DNA of 35,305 bases from the NCBI GenBank assembly GCA_937923745.1, contig CALDUO010000063.1, positions 1-35,305 of the forward strand, read 5' to 3'. Positions 8,639-16,800 of the stretch are shown here, in pieces (within the stretch, counting starts at the first letter, position 1; each line of letters begins with the position of its first letter). The DNA is from an uncultured Granulosicoccaceae bacterium (GTDB taxonomy: Bacteria > Pseudomonadota > Gammaproteobacteria > Granulosicoccales > Granulosicoccaceae). The notes beneath the pieces were generated by a model. The model was given only the letters and a program-made list of their open reading frames with translations, was not told where the DNA came from and did no database searches. Made by a program: the position numbers and the translations under genes.

Positions 8639-8956
8639 ACCGCAACCGCCACCGATTGCTATGGTAGTTCGTTAAAAACCGCGTAATCAGAGAGCATTTG
8701 CGCCTTTTTGTAGCCTCAGGCACGAGTAAAGATCACCAAGACCCTGTCAGCGACACTCAATTCACACGATCTGTATAGGTATTGGACATCTACCCGCCAA
8801 CGTGAGAGCATATTTTGAGTGGTCCTCGAGCCCGCAGGGCCTGTATCTTCTCGCCAGCGTCTCCCACACCGGATACATTGACCGCCGCATCCTTCGAGGC
8901 AACCCAACCAGTAACAAATCACGTGACAAAACACGTGACAAAAAAAGAGTCTTTCT
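8639..8956. other. intergenic region upstream of the ABC importer
   Basis: This 318-base gap separates the dehydrogenase from the importer ATPase. It carries the 12-bp direct repeat at 8920-8943 close to the start and presumably the operon promoter, but I could not find a convincing -35/-10 pair. No gene is supported in it. Confidence 0.5.
8920..8943 (+). repeat. perfect tandem 12-bp repeat before the importer ATPase gene
   Basis: CACGTGACAAAA occurs twice back to back (8920-8931 and 8932-8943), ending 13 bases before the ATG at 8957. Each copy contains the palindrome CACGTG. The position, overlapping the ribosome-binding zone, is compatible with an operator or with simple duplication. Confidence 0.85.
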
Positions 8957-10054
8957 ATGACTAACACTGCCGAACCTTTGGTTCGATTCGTTGATGTGCA
9001 GAAAAGTTATGACGGCGTAACACTAGTCGTAAAGAAGTTTAACCTCGATATGCAACGGGGTGAGTTCCTGACCATGCTTGGCCCATCGGGCTCGGGCAAA
9101 ACCACGTGCCTGATGATGCTGGCAGGTTTTGAACCAGCCACGCATGGCGAAATTTTCCTGAAAGACCAACCCATTAATAACGTACCGCCGCACAAGCGCG
9201 GTATCGGTATGGTGTTTCAGAACTACGCATTGTTCCCCCATATGACCGTGGCTGAAAATCTGGCGTTTCCTCTGCAGGTGCGAAACATGGATAAATCAGA
9301 GGTCAATTCGCGAGTGACGAAAGCGCTCGACATGGTGCAGCTGGGGCAGTTTGGTGGTCGCAGACCCGCGCAACTCTCTGGTGGTCAGCAGCAACGGGTA
9401 GCCGTCGCTCGTGCTCTGGTGTTTGACCCTGATGTGGTCCTGATGGACGAACCGCTGGGTGCGCTGGATAAAAACCTGCGCGAACAAATGCAGTATGAGA
9501 TCAAACATATCCACGAAAATCTGGGTATTACCGTGTTGTATGTCACTCACGACCAGAGCGAAGCGCTCACGATGTCCAACCGTATTGCGGTGTTCGATGA
9601 CGGCATCGTACAACAGTTGGCATCACCGTCCGTACTCTATGAAAAGCCCGATAACGCATTTGTTGCTCGCTTTATTGGTGAAAACAATGTGCTCAAAGGC
9701 ACTATCAAAGAAGTGAACGGACAAGCCTGCGTCGTTGACGTCGGTGAAGAGCGGCCAGTGCATGCAACAGCGGTAAACATTGGCGGTGTCAACACACTGA
9801 CCAATCTGTCGCTCAGACCCGAGCGTGTTACGTTGAATCCACCCGAACATTTCCCCAATCAGTTTGACGGCAAAGTCGAAGAACTGATTTATCTGGGTGA
9901 CCACATCCGCACCAGAATGAACGTCTGTGGCCATTCAGAATTTATTGTAAAAATTCCGAACTCATCCGATCAGGGACAACTTCGCGAAGGCGATGCGGTC
10001 CGGGTTGGCTGGAAGATGGAGGACTGCAGGGCGCTCGACTGCAACGACAGCTGA
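8957..10054 (+). CDS. potA: polyamine-type ABC importer, ATP-binding subunit (PotA-like)
   Basis: This 365-residue ATPase has Walker A GPSGSGKTT at residues 42-50, the signature LSGGQQQRVAVARAL, Walker B VVLMDEPLGALD and the H-loop YVTHDQSEAL. A C-terminal TOBE-like domain (from about residue 240) carries SLRPERVTL. Sequence and operon order (ATPase, binding protein, two permeases) place it in the PotA/PotG spermidine-putrescine class. That class also imports other small cations and amines, so the substrate is not proven. It powers uptake on the cytoplasmic side of the inner membrane. The ATG at 8957 has only a weak AAGAG upstream, next to the CACGTGACAAAA duplication. Confidence 0.9.
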   Translation: MTNTAEPLVRFVDVQKSYDGVTLVVKKFNLDMQRGEFLTMLGPSGSGKTTCLMMLAGFEPATHGEIFLKDQPINNVPPHKRGIGMVFQNYALFPHMTVAENLAFPLQVRNMDKSEVNSRVTKALDMVQLGQFGGRRPAQLSGGQQQRVAVARALVFDPDVVLMDEPLGALDKNLREQMQYEIKHIHENLGITVLYVTHDQSEALTMSNRIAVFDDGIVQQLASPSVLYEKPDNAFVARFIGENNVLKGTIKEVNGQACVVDVGEERPVHATAVNIGGVNTLTNLSLRPERVTLNPPEHFPNQFDGKVEELIYLGDHIRTRMNVCGHSEFIVKIPNSSDQGQLREGDAVRVGWKMEDCRALDCNDS

Positions 10055-10178
10055 TGATCTTTAGTTCGTGTCGTACGGGATAATCGCTGTTTCTGTGTTG
10101 TCAGCAGGTGCTGTGTTTAACAGTGTTGTTAGAGTAAAACCAAAACAGTCATTTAAACTGTAAACCGGAGAAATCTTA

Positions 10179-11273
10179 ATGAAAAAACTGGTAACAAAAA
10201 CGCTGATTGCAACGGCCGTTGCAACCGGAATGGTGGGCGTTGCGTCCGCACAGGATCTTGTTGTTGTCTCTTGGGGTGGCGCTTACACCGCGAGCCAACA
10301 AAAGGCCTACCACGAGCCCTATATGGCGATGAACCCCGATATTAAAATCGTCAACGACGATTCTGCCGGTGGTGCGGTTGCCAAGCTTCGTGCCATGCAG
10401 GAAGCCGGAAACGTCACGTGGGATCTCGTCGATATGGTGGCGTCTGATGCAATCTTGAGCTGCGATGAAGGCCTGATCGAAGAAGTGAATCACGACGAAC
10501 TGCTGGCGGCTGCACCTGACGGCACACCGGCATCGGTTGATTTCGGTGACCTCATTGTCTCGCCGTGCTTTATTCCGCAAATCGTGTATTCAACCACCTT
10601 TGGTTATCGCACCGACAAAGTCGGTGATACACCGCCAACGTCTATCAACGACGTCTTCGACCTCGAAAAGTATCCTGGCAAACGCTCGCTCGAAAAGAAG
10701 CCTATCAATAACCTCGAATGGGCATTGCTGGCAGATGGCGTAGCCGCTGATGAAGTCTACGACATGCTCGGCACCGACGAAGGTGTTGATCGTGCATTGG
10801 CTAAACTCGATACCATCAAAGACAGTGTTATCTGGTGGGAAAAGGGCGCACAGACCCCTCAGCTGTTAGCTGACGGTGAAGTTGTTATGGGTTCAACCTA
10901 CAACGGTCGTTTGTTTTCTGTCATTGAAGAAGAGAAACAGCCCGTTGCAATGATGTGGGACTGGCAGGTATTCGATCTGGACGGTTGGGTAATTCCGGCT
11001 AACGGCAAGAATACCGAAGAAGTAAAGAAGTATCTGACCTTCGCTACCGATACCCAGCGTTTGGCTGATCAGGCGAAATACATCTCTTACGGTCCGGCCC
11101 GTGCCTCTTCTGCTCCCATGGTTGGCAAGCACGCGACCCTCGGAATAGACATGGCACCACACATGCCAACAGCGCCCGACAATGCAACCAACACTCTGTT
11201 GTACAACTATGAGTTTTGGGCAGATAACGTCGACGATCTGACCGAAAAATTTCAGGCTTGGTTAAACAACTAA
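10179..11273 (+). CDS. potD: periplasmic substrate-binding protein of the polyamine-type importer (PotD-like)
   Basis: This is a 364-residue periplasmic binding protein with a clear signal peptide (MKKLVTKTLIATAVATGMVG, cleavage probably after VASA at about residue 24). The mature start DLVVVSWGGAYTASQQKAY matches the spermidine/putrescine-binding family, and WWEKGAQTPQLLADGEVVMG lies in the second lobe as in PotD/PotF relatives. It would capture the substrate and deliver it to the two permeases encoded downstream. GGAG lies about 10 bases before the ATG. The 124-base leader has two small inverted repeats (TAACA/TGTTA at 10118-10131, ACAGT/ACTGT at 10145-10161) of unknown value. The ligand cannot be named from sequence alone. 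Confidence 0.9.
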   Translation: MKKLVTKTLIATAVATGMVGVASAQDLVVVSWGGAYTASQQKAYHEPYMAMNPDIKIVNDDSAGGAVAKLRAMQEAGNVTWDLVDMVASDAILSCDEGLIEEVNHDELLAAAPDGTPASVDFGDLIVSPCFIPQIVYSTTFGYRTDKVGDTPPTSINDVFDLEKYPGKRSLEKKPINNLEWALLADGVAADEVYDMLGTDEGVDRALAKLDTIKDSVIWWEKGAQTPQLLADGEVVMGSTYNGRLFSVIEEEKQPVAMMWDWQVFDLDGWVIPANGKNTEEVKKYLTFATDTQRLADQAKYISYGPARASSAPMVGKHATLGIDMAPHMPTAPDNATNTLLYNYEFWADNVDDLTEKFQAWLNN

Positions 11274-11303
11274 GCGAGCACACTGCTCAACTGAAAGACA
11301 GAT

Positions 11304-11325
11304 GGCCGACCCGGTCGGGTCGGCC
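11304..11325 (+). promoter_or_regulatory. intercistronic GC-rich hairpin between binding protein and permease genes
   Basis: GGCCGACCCG (11304-11313) and CGGGTCGGCC (11316-11325) are perfect inverted repeats, giving about nine GC-rich pairs with a tight loop. No T tract follows, so it is unlikely to be a full terminator. Its place right after the binding-protein gene fits an mRNA-stabilising or 3'-end-protecting structure that lets the binding protein be made in excess over the permeases, as known for maltose and histidine importers. Confidence 0.75.
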
Positions 11326-11361
11326 GTCGCACTGTTCTCTACCTGGGTTTACCCGTAACCT

Positions 11362-12648
11362 ATGACCGATACCGCTTCGCATCATAATCCTCGTGATCTC
11401 GGGCTCAAGCCGTTGCAGACGGTTGACGGCACGCCGCTTAAGGTCAGTTTGGCCCGAGCGAAAAGGCGTGCACGCATTCGTGCCGTGCTGCTGGTCATGC
11501 CGCTGTTTCTGTTTATCCTCGTGACGTTTTTTATTCCGGTTTTTTCAATGCTCATGCGCAGCGTTGAAAACCCGGTGGTGGTCGAGGTGTTACCGAGCAC
11601 CGTCGAGCAGCTGGCCAATTGGGATGAAACCAGTGGCGAGATACCCGATGATGATGTGTTTAATGCACTGGCGGCCGACTTTAAAGTGGCTGCCGTTGAC
11701 AAAACCGCCGGTAAAGTGGGGCGGCGCCTAAACTATGAAAAGTCCGGTTTTTCCAGCATGTTTCGAAAAACTGCCCGAAAAATCAAAAAGCTCGAACCAC
11801 CGTTTAAAGAAGGCATTATCGACATCGATAAAAAATGGGCTGATGTCGACTATTGGCGTGTGCTCAAACGGGAAAGTCGTGAATATACCGACAGTTATTT
11901 TTTAACCGCATTGGATTTTACCTATACCGATGACGGTGAGCGGGTGTTAAAGGGTGATGACAAGCGTATTTACATTGATCTTTTTGCCCGCACGTTTTGG
12001 ATGAGTCTGTTAATTACCGGTATCTGTCTGGTGCTGGCCTACCCGGTGGCTTATCTGTTATCGACATTGCCAGTGCGCTCCAGTAATTTGTTAATGATAC
12101 TGGTGCTGTTACCGTTCTGGACGTCGTTGTTGGTCAGAACGTCTGCATGGATTGCACTGTTGCAACAAGAGGGCGTCATCAACAGTCTGCTGGTGGGTGC
12201 CGGTGTGCTCGATGATGCCAACCGACTGGCCATGATTCATAACCAAACCGGTACTATCATCGCAATGGTGCATGTGCTGCTGCCGTTTATGGTGTTACCG
12301 CTGTACAGCGTCATGAAAACCATTCACCCCAGTTATATGAGGGCAGCCCGCTCTCTGGGCGCAAACCCGTATACCGCGTTCGTCCGGGTTTATATGCCCA
12401 ATACCGTGCCCGGCATAGGCGCCGGTGCCATTCTGGTGTTTATTATTGCCATTGGTTACTACATCACACCGGCACTGGTCGGTGGGCAGAGCGGCACCAT
12501 GATCAGTAACTTTATTGCCTATCACCTTGAAACATCACTGAACTGGGGGCTCGCCGCTGCACTGGGTGCTGTGCTGTTGGTCGTGGTATTGATACTGTAT
12601 TTTGTCTACGACCGTATTGTCGGTGTCGACAACATGAAACTGGGATAG
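11362..12648 (+). CDS. potB: ABC importer permease (PotB-like) with large periplasmic insertion
   Basis: This inner-membrane permease has 428 residues, about 140 longer than classic PotB (~285). The first membrane helix (AVLLVMPLFLFILVTFFIPV, about residues 46-65) is separated from the remaining five by a hydrophilic stretch of roughly 135 residues that is Lys- and Asp-rich. The core from residue ~210 carries the EAA loop RAARSLGANPYTAFVRVYMP that contacts the ATPase. It starts 88 bases after the binding-protein stop, beyond the hairpin, and is followed by the second permease gene after six bases. Long-insert forms occur in proteobacterial importers of this class, so this is probably a subfamily trait rather than a fusion. 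Confidence 0.9.
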   Translation: MTDTASHHNPRDLGLKPLQTVDGTPLKVSLARAKRRARIRAVLLVMPLFLFILVTFFIPVFSMLMRSVENPVVVEVLPSTVEQLANWDETSGEIPDDDVFNALAADFKVAAVDKTAGKVGRRLNYEKSGFSSMFRKTARKIKKLEPPFKEGIIDIDKKWADVDYWRVLKRESREYTDSYFLTALDFTYTDDGERVLKGDDKRIYIDLFARTFWMSLLITGICLVLAYPVAYLLSTLPVRSSNLLMILVLLPFWTSLLVRTSAWIALLQQEGVINSLLVGAGVLDDANRLAMIHNQTGTIIAMVHVLLPFMVLPLYSVMKTIHPSYMRAARSLGANPYTAFVRVYMPNTVPGIGAGAILVFIIAIGYYITPALVGGQSGTMISNFIAYHLETSLNWGLAAALGAVLLVVVLILYFVYDRIVGVDNMKLG

Positions 12649-12654
12649 CGAACC

Positions 12655-13506
12655 ATGTCTTTACCTGCATATGCCGGCAAGCTGGAAACCCTGTGGTATT
12701 ACCTGTTTCGGGTGATCTGTGGTTTGATTCTGTTTTTTCTGATTGCACCCATTGTGGTGATCATACCGCTGTCTTTTAATGCGGTGCCGTTTTTTACATT
12801 TACCAAAGAGATGCTCGCGTTCGATCCGGCCGGGTATTCCACCAAATGGTACGCCGATTTTTTTACGAACCTCAATTGGCAGGGAGCCGTTAAAAACAGC
12901 TTTATTATCGCGTTTTTCTCGACCATTATTTCCACGACGCTGGGCACCGTTGCAGCGCTCGGCCTGAGCCGCTCCGAGATGCCTGCCAAGTCTCTGGTGA
13001 TGGCTATTTTAATCTCGCCGATGATTGTGCCGCTGATTATCTCTGCGGCCGGTATGTTCTTTTTCTATACCGAAATCGGACTCGCCTCTACACACCTTGG
13101 CGTTATACTCGCACACGCGGCTCTGGCCACACCGTTTGTCGTGATCACGGTTACTGCAACACTGGTGGGGTTTGATCAGAGCCTGACTCGCGCTGCAGCC
13201 ACACTTGGCGCAACACCGGTAACCACCTTTTTTAAAATCACGGTGCCACTGATTTTGCCCGGTGTGATCTCAGGCGCACTCTTCGCATTTGTGACATCAT
13301 TCGATGAAGTTGTGGTGGTGAAATTTATCGGAAGTTACGAGCAGCGCACCATACCCTGGGCGATGTTCTCCGGTATTCGTGAGCAGATCAGCCCCACGAT
13401 TTTGGCGGTGGCAACGCTACTGGTGATTTTATCCATCGGTATGTTAACGGCAGTGGAACTGCTGCGTCGTCGAAACGAAAAAATGCGCGGCCTCAGCCCC
13501 GGTTAA
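12655..13506 (+). CDS. potC: ABC importer permease (PotC-like)
   Basis: This 283-residue permease has six predicted membrane helices. The first is around residues 20-42 (VICGLILFFLIAPIVVIIPL) and the EAA loop appears as RAAATLGATPVTTFFKITVP. Length and organisation match PotC/PotI. It forms the membrane pore with the preceding long permease, and the six-base gap between the two genes indicates one mRNA. The operon ends here; the next gene is convergent and its stop is only 14 bases away, with no obvious terminator between them. Confidence 0.92.
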   Translation: MSLPAYAGKLETLWYYLFRVICGLILFFLIAPIVVIIPLSFNAVPFFTFTKEMLAFDPAGYSTKWYADFFTNLNWQGAVKNSFIIAFFSTIISTTLGTVAALGLSRSEMPAKSLVMAILISPMIVPLIISAAGMFFFYTEIGLASTHLGVILAHAALATPFVVITVTATLVGFDQSLTRAAATLGATPVTTFFKITVPLILPGVISGALFAFVTSFDEVVVVKFIGSYEQRTIPWAMFSGIREQISPTILAVATLLVILSIGMLTAVELLRRRNEKMRGLSPG

Positions 13507-13520
13507 TACACGTGCAGAGT

Positions 13521-14417
13521 CTAGCCGGTGCCACAAAGGTCGGCGTTCACCACGCCAGCCTCTGTCAGTTCGTTTAGTGTTGGTGTCCATAAACCGGAAG
13601 CAGGTGTGTCAAACACCCGTTTGATAAACTGCTCGTCGACACCGCGTGCGCGGTAAATGTCCCGGTCTTTCTCTTCTTCAGCGCTAATATCGAAAAGTCC
13701 GATATTTTGGCGCTGCCGGTTTTCATCAAACCGGTACTGATGAAAACCCATGGTGCCATTCGTACCAATGCTTCGTTTTGACCCTGCCAAAAACGCGATG
13801 ATGCAGGCTGAGTTGCATCGATTGACCACGCAGGTATCAAGATGATTCGTCTCGATAAGACGAGCCAGTCCCCGCCCTTCATAGAGCTGCCCGCCCTCGC
13901 TGTCGAGTGTGACGCGCCGAACAGCGTTGCTGCGGTTGAGCAGTGTCTCGACTTCTTGGGTGATACCAAAATCAAGCAACCCTGTGATGCGCAGCGTGGC
14001 GTTGTGTTGCGTCAGCGTGTAGGTGTGCGTGCTGTTGGTTCGCGTATCTGCCAATTCGGTTTGTTGTGCCACCAATAGTTGCAGCGAGACGATGACATGG
14101 TTGGCGGTGGCTATGAGACAGACGAGCAGCAGGGCCTGTGTGGCATAAAGCCGAGTGTTGTAACCGGTTTTTTCGCGGTCTGTCTCGGCGGTTCTTAATA
14201 ATCCGATCAGAAGCCACGGCACAATCAGTAATGACAGCACCGATAGCCAGATCAGTGTCAGTGGCACGGCGAGGTTGGGGTGTGCCGCAGCTAGCGCCGA
14301 CACGAACCAGTTGACGGCAACAATGGCGACCCCAACGCCAACAATGAGCATGGTTAAGGTGAAGGTGAGACCCAGTTCTCCTTTCCAGTGCCGTTTAATG
14401 AGATTTAATGCGGTCAA
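13521..14417 (-). CDS. membrane protein with ClpP-like periplasmic domain (COG3904-type)
   Basis: This is a 298-residue protein. The first ~125 residues hold about three hydrophobic segments (TMLIVGVGVAIVAVNWFVSA, then around 50-73 and 92-113). The C-terminal half looks like the ClpP/crotonase-fold family annotated as predicted periplasmic COG3904: VTLDSEGGQLYEGRGLARLI, then CNSACIIAFLAGSKR with a candidate nucleophilic serine, and MGFHQYRF with a candidate histidine. That would make it a serine-protease-like protein facing the periplasm, but activity is not shown by sequence. It is divergent from the Kelch-repeat gene and convergent with the importer operon, so it is probably monocistronic. 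Confidence 0.75.
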   Translation of the reverse strand: MTALNLIKRHWKGELGLTFTLTMLIVGVGVAIVAVNWFVSALAAAHPNLAVPLTLIWLSVLSLLIVPWLLIGLLRTAETDREKTGYNTRLYATQALLLVCLIATANHVIVSLQLLVAQQTELADTRTNSTHTYTLTQHNATLRITGLLDFGITQEVETLLNRSNAVRRVTLDSEGGQLYEGRGLARLIETNHLDTCVVNRCNSACIIAFLAGSKRSIGTNGTMGFHQYRFDENRQRQNIGLFDISAEEEKDRDIYRARGVDEQFIKRVFDTPASGLWTPTLNELTEAGVVNADLCGTG

Positions 14418-14489
14418 AACAGACTGAACATGGGGCGATTATTGCTCGTTATTTACGGATAAAACAACAGTTTAAGGCCCCAGAATACC

Positions 14490-16475
14490 ATGACCAATCG
14501 AAATGCAGCACGTCGCTGTGTCCTGTGTTTCGTCACACTGCTGAGTGTATCTATCAGCGTGACGGGAGAAGATTCAAAGGTCAATTCCAGTCAGGAGTGG
14601 ATGTTTGAGCTGTCGGCTGATGACAGTATCCCGACCCCCCGTCACGAAACCTCCGCTGTGGTGGTGGAGGACCAACTGTATTTGATTGGTGGGCGCGGAC
14701 TCAAAGCTGTCGAGCGATATGACCCCGCAACCAAAGTATGGACACAGCTGTCCAACACACCCTTTGAAATTCATCATTTTCAGCCCGTGTACACCGCTGG
14801 AAAAGTGTACGTGCTCGGCGCATTTACCTGTTGTTATCCCGATGAACCATCGGTGCCTGATATCCAGTTATATGATCCTGCAACGGATACCTGGACAGTA
14901 GGGTCGGCGATTCCATTGGAGCGTCAGCGCGGTGGTGCGGCGGCGGCGGTGCATGACGATAAAATTTATCTGCTGGGCGGGAACACGCTCGGCCACAATG
15001 GCGGTGCGGTGCCATGGTTTGACGAGTACGATCCCGTCACCGGCACGTGGACGGTATTGCCCGATGCCCCGAATGCCAGAGACCACTTTTCTGCCGTGCT
15101 GGTTAATGGTCAGCTGGTTGCCACCGGCGGTCGTACCACCACACTACCTGATCCTTTTGCCAACACCGTTGCACCGGTCGATGTCTATGACTTTGAGTCT
15201 GGCACTTGGGTGACCGGTGCAGACCCATTGCCAACAGAGCGGGCAGGCGCCATGGCTGTTGGTGTTGGTGGAGAAGTGATTTTAATTGGCGGTGAAGTGA
15301 CCGGTGTACCCAATGCACTCGATACCGTTGAAGCATTCGATGTTGCCACAGGCGAATGGCGTAACCTGCAGGCTTTGCAGCAACAACGGCACAGCGGTGC
15401 AGCCGTTGTGATAGATGGCAATATTCATGTGGTCGTTGGTGGTATCAAGCAAGGTGGCGGACAAGAGACGGCGACCCACGAGACACTTGAAATCGAACCG
15501 GTCATCCCGCCACCACTGGATACTGACGTCGATGGGCTGACAGATGACGATGAAACAAACCTCTACGGTACAGACCCGGAAAAAGCCGACACTGATGATG
15601 ATGGTTTAACCGATGGCAATGAAATTGAGTTAGGCACCAGGCCAACGGTGGGTGATACTGATGAAGATGGGGTGAACGACGGTGACGAAGTTAACCTGTG
15701 GGAATCAGATCCGCTGGATGCAGACACCGACAATGACCGGCTCACCGATGGTGACGAGGTGCTGGTGCATAACACACACGTGCGCAGGCGCGACACCGAT
15801 GGTGACGGCATAAACGATGGCGACGAAATCGAGCAGGGATTAAATCCACTGAGTGCAGACACCGATGACGACGGCCTCGACGATAACGTCGAACTGACTC
15901 AGTCAAACACTGATCCGAGCGTGGCCGACACCGACAGTGATCTGCTGACCGACGCAGACGAATTTAATGTTCACAATACCGACCCCAACTCGCGTGACAG
16001 CGATAGCGATGGGGTTGAGGACGGCGTGGAGATCGGTCTGTCCAGTGATCCGCTCAGTGCTGACACAGACGAGGACGGGTTAAGCGATGGCGAAGAGGTC
16101 AATGACTACGATACCAGTCCGGTAAAGACGGATACCGACGGCGATGGTCTCTCCGATGGCGATGAAGTCAATACGCACAACACGCGCCCTGACAACGCGG
16201 ACACTGATAGTGACGGGTTGGACGATGGTCTGGAAATTCAGGAGGGCTATGATCCGCTCAAAGCCGATACCGATGACGATGGCCAGTCTGATAGCGACGC
16301 CTATACTGCTGCGCAGGCAGCGGCTGACCTTGGCCGCAACCCCGATACTGACCTTGAAACGGGTGAGGGCAATGGTGAAGAGTCCGGTGGCGGTGGTTCA
16401 ATGGGAGGATCAGCGCTGTTGCTCGGTGCACTGATGCTGCTGACCCGACGCCGCAAAGCCCTGTCCATTCGCTGA
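14490..16475 (+). CDS. exported Kelch-repeat / calcium-binding-repeat protein with C-terminal sorting signal
   Basis: This 661-residue protein starts with a signal peptide (hydrophobic CVLCFVTLLSVSISV). Residues ~40-335 hold about six Kelch-type blades, for example LYLIGGRGLKAVERYDPATK, IYLLGGN and VILIGGEV, predicting a beta-propeller. Residues ~345-610 hold twelve thrombospondin type 3-like units spaced about 22 residues apart (DTDGDGLSDGDE and variants), each a likely calcium site. A Gly/Ser stretch, a hydrophobic segment and RRRK at the end resemble the GlyGly-CTERM tail cut by rhombosortase. The protein should be exported, calcium-stiffened and anchored or released at the surface. Ligand and partner are unknown. 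No strong ribosome site precedes the ATG at 14490. Confidence 0.85.
   Translation: MTNRNAARRCVLCFVTLLSVSISVTGEDSKVNSSQEWMFELSADDSIPTPRHETSAVVVEDQLYLIGGRGLKAVERYDPATKVWTQLSNTPFEIHHFQPVYTAGKVYVLGAFTCCYPDEPSVPDIQLYDPATDTWTVGSAIPLERQRGGAAAAVHDDKIYLLGGNTLGHNGGAVPWFDEYDPVTGTWTVLPDAPNARDHFSAVLVNGQLVATGGRTTTLPDPFANTVAPVDVYDFESGTWVTGADPLPTERAGAMAVGVGGEVILIGGEVTGVPNALDTVEAFDVATGEWRNLQALQQQRHSGAAVVIDGNIHVVVGGIKQGGGQETATHETLEIEPVIPPPLDTDVDGLTDDDETNLYGTDPEKADTDDDGLTDGNEIELGTRPTVGDTDEDGVNDGDEVNLWESDPLDADTDNDRLTDGDEVLVHNTHVRRRDTDGDGINDGDEIEQGLNPLSADTDDDGLDDNVELTQSNTDPSVADTDSDLLTDADEFNVHNTDPNSRDSDSDGVEDGVEIGLSSDPLSADTDEDGLSDGEEVNDYDTSPVKTDTDGDGLSDGDEVNTHNTRPDNADTDSDGLDDGLEIQEGYDPLKADTDDDGQSDSDAYTAAQAAADLGRNPDTDLETGEGNGEESGGGGSMGGSALLLGALMLLTRRRKALSIR
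15523..16300 (+). repeat. twelve thrombospondin type 3-like calcium repeats (coding)
   Basis: Twelve degenerate units of about 66 bases encode the Asp-rich pattern D-T-D-x-D-G-x-x-D-x-x-E, beginning with DTDVDGLTDDDE and ending with DTDDDGQSDSDA. Between units, TDP or SDPL-type linkers are conserved. The nucleotide copies are well diverged, so the array is old rather than a recent expansion. Confidence 0.85.
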
Positions 16476-16709
16476 AAGTGCCTGGCTGAGGCCCTGTCGG
16501 GCTTCGAAAGGCAGTTTTACAGGCGCGGTTAAGCTCACGTCGCAGCTGCCGTAGCAACTCGCGGTTGAGCCGCGCAATTTGCGCGTCTTGTTGCTCGTTC
16601 GTGGCTCACTGGAAGCGCATTGGCAGCATCGACGTTGGCTCTTGCTCTGGCGCTAATCAACGGCTTTGGCTGGATTCACCGCCGGGGTACATCTGACCCC
16701 ATATCAGCG

Positions 16710-16718
16710 TGGTATAAA
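16710..16718 (+). promoter_or_regulatory. candidate extended -10 promoter element of soxBDAG
   Basis: TGGTATAAA has a TG dinucleotide one base before a TATAAA hexamer, typical of an extended -10 promoter, about 83 bases before the soxB start. No good -35 box is visible. Confidence 0.35.
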
Positions 16719-16731
16719 AGGCTTGAAGGGG

Positions 16732-16756
16732 TCGCCTGTACACTAGGTGCAGGCGA
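16732..16756 (+). promoter_or_regulatory. inverted repeat in the soxB leader
   Basis: TCGCCTG (16732-16738) and CAGGCGA (16750-16756) are perfect inverted repeats separated by 11 bases, just downstream of the candidate -10 element. It could be a regulator site near the transcription start or a leader hairpin. Confidence 0.4.
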
Positions 16757-16800
16757 TTCTGTTGCATTACACTACGCGCAATCTACCCAGGTACACTCTA

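Larger units (their letters stand above)
16476..16800. other. intergenic region upstream of soxB
   Basis: This 325-base gap has no recognisable gene. It contains a weak GCCC/GGGC hairpin just after the Kelch gene, a candidate extended -10 element (16710-16718) and a perfect 7-bp inverted repeat (16732-16756), both in the last 100 bases before soxB. Confidence 0.5.

Noticed and set aside
15563-15862. Antisense Ser/Pro-rich open frame opposite the calcium repeats
   Set aside because: It is a direct shadow of the Asp-rich repeats on the other strand.
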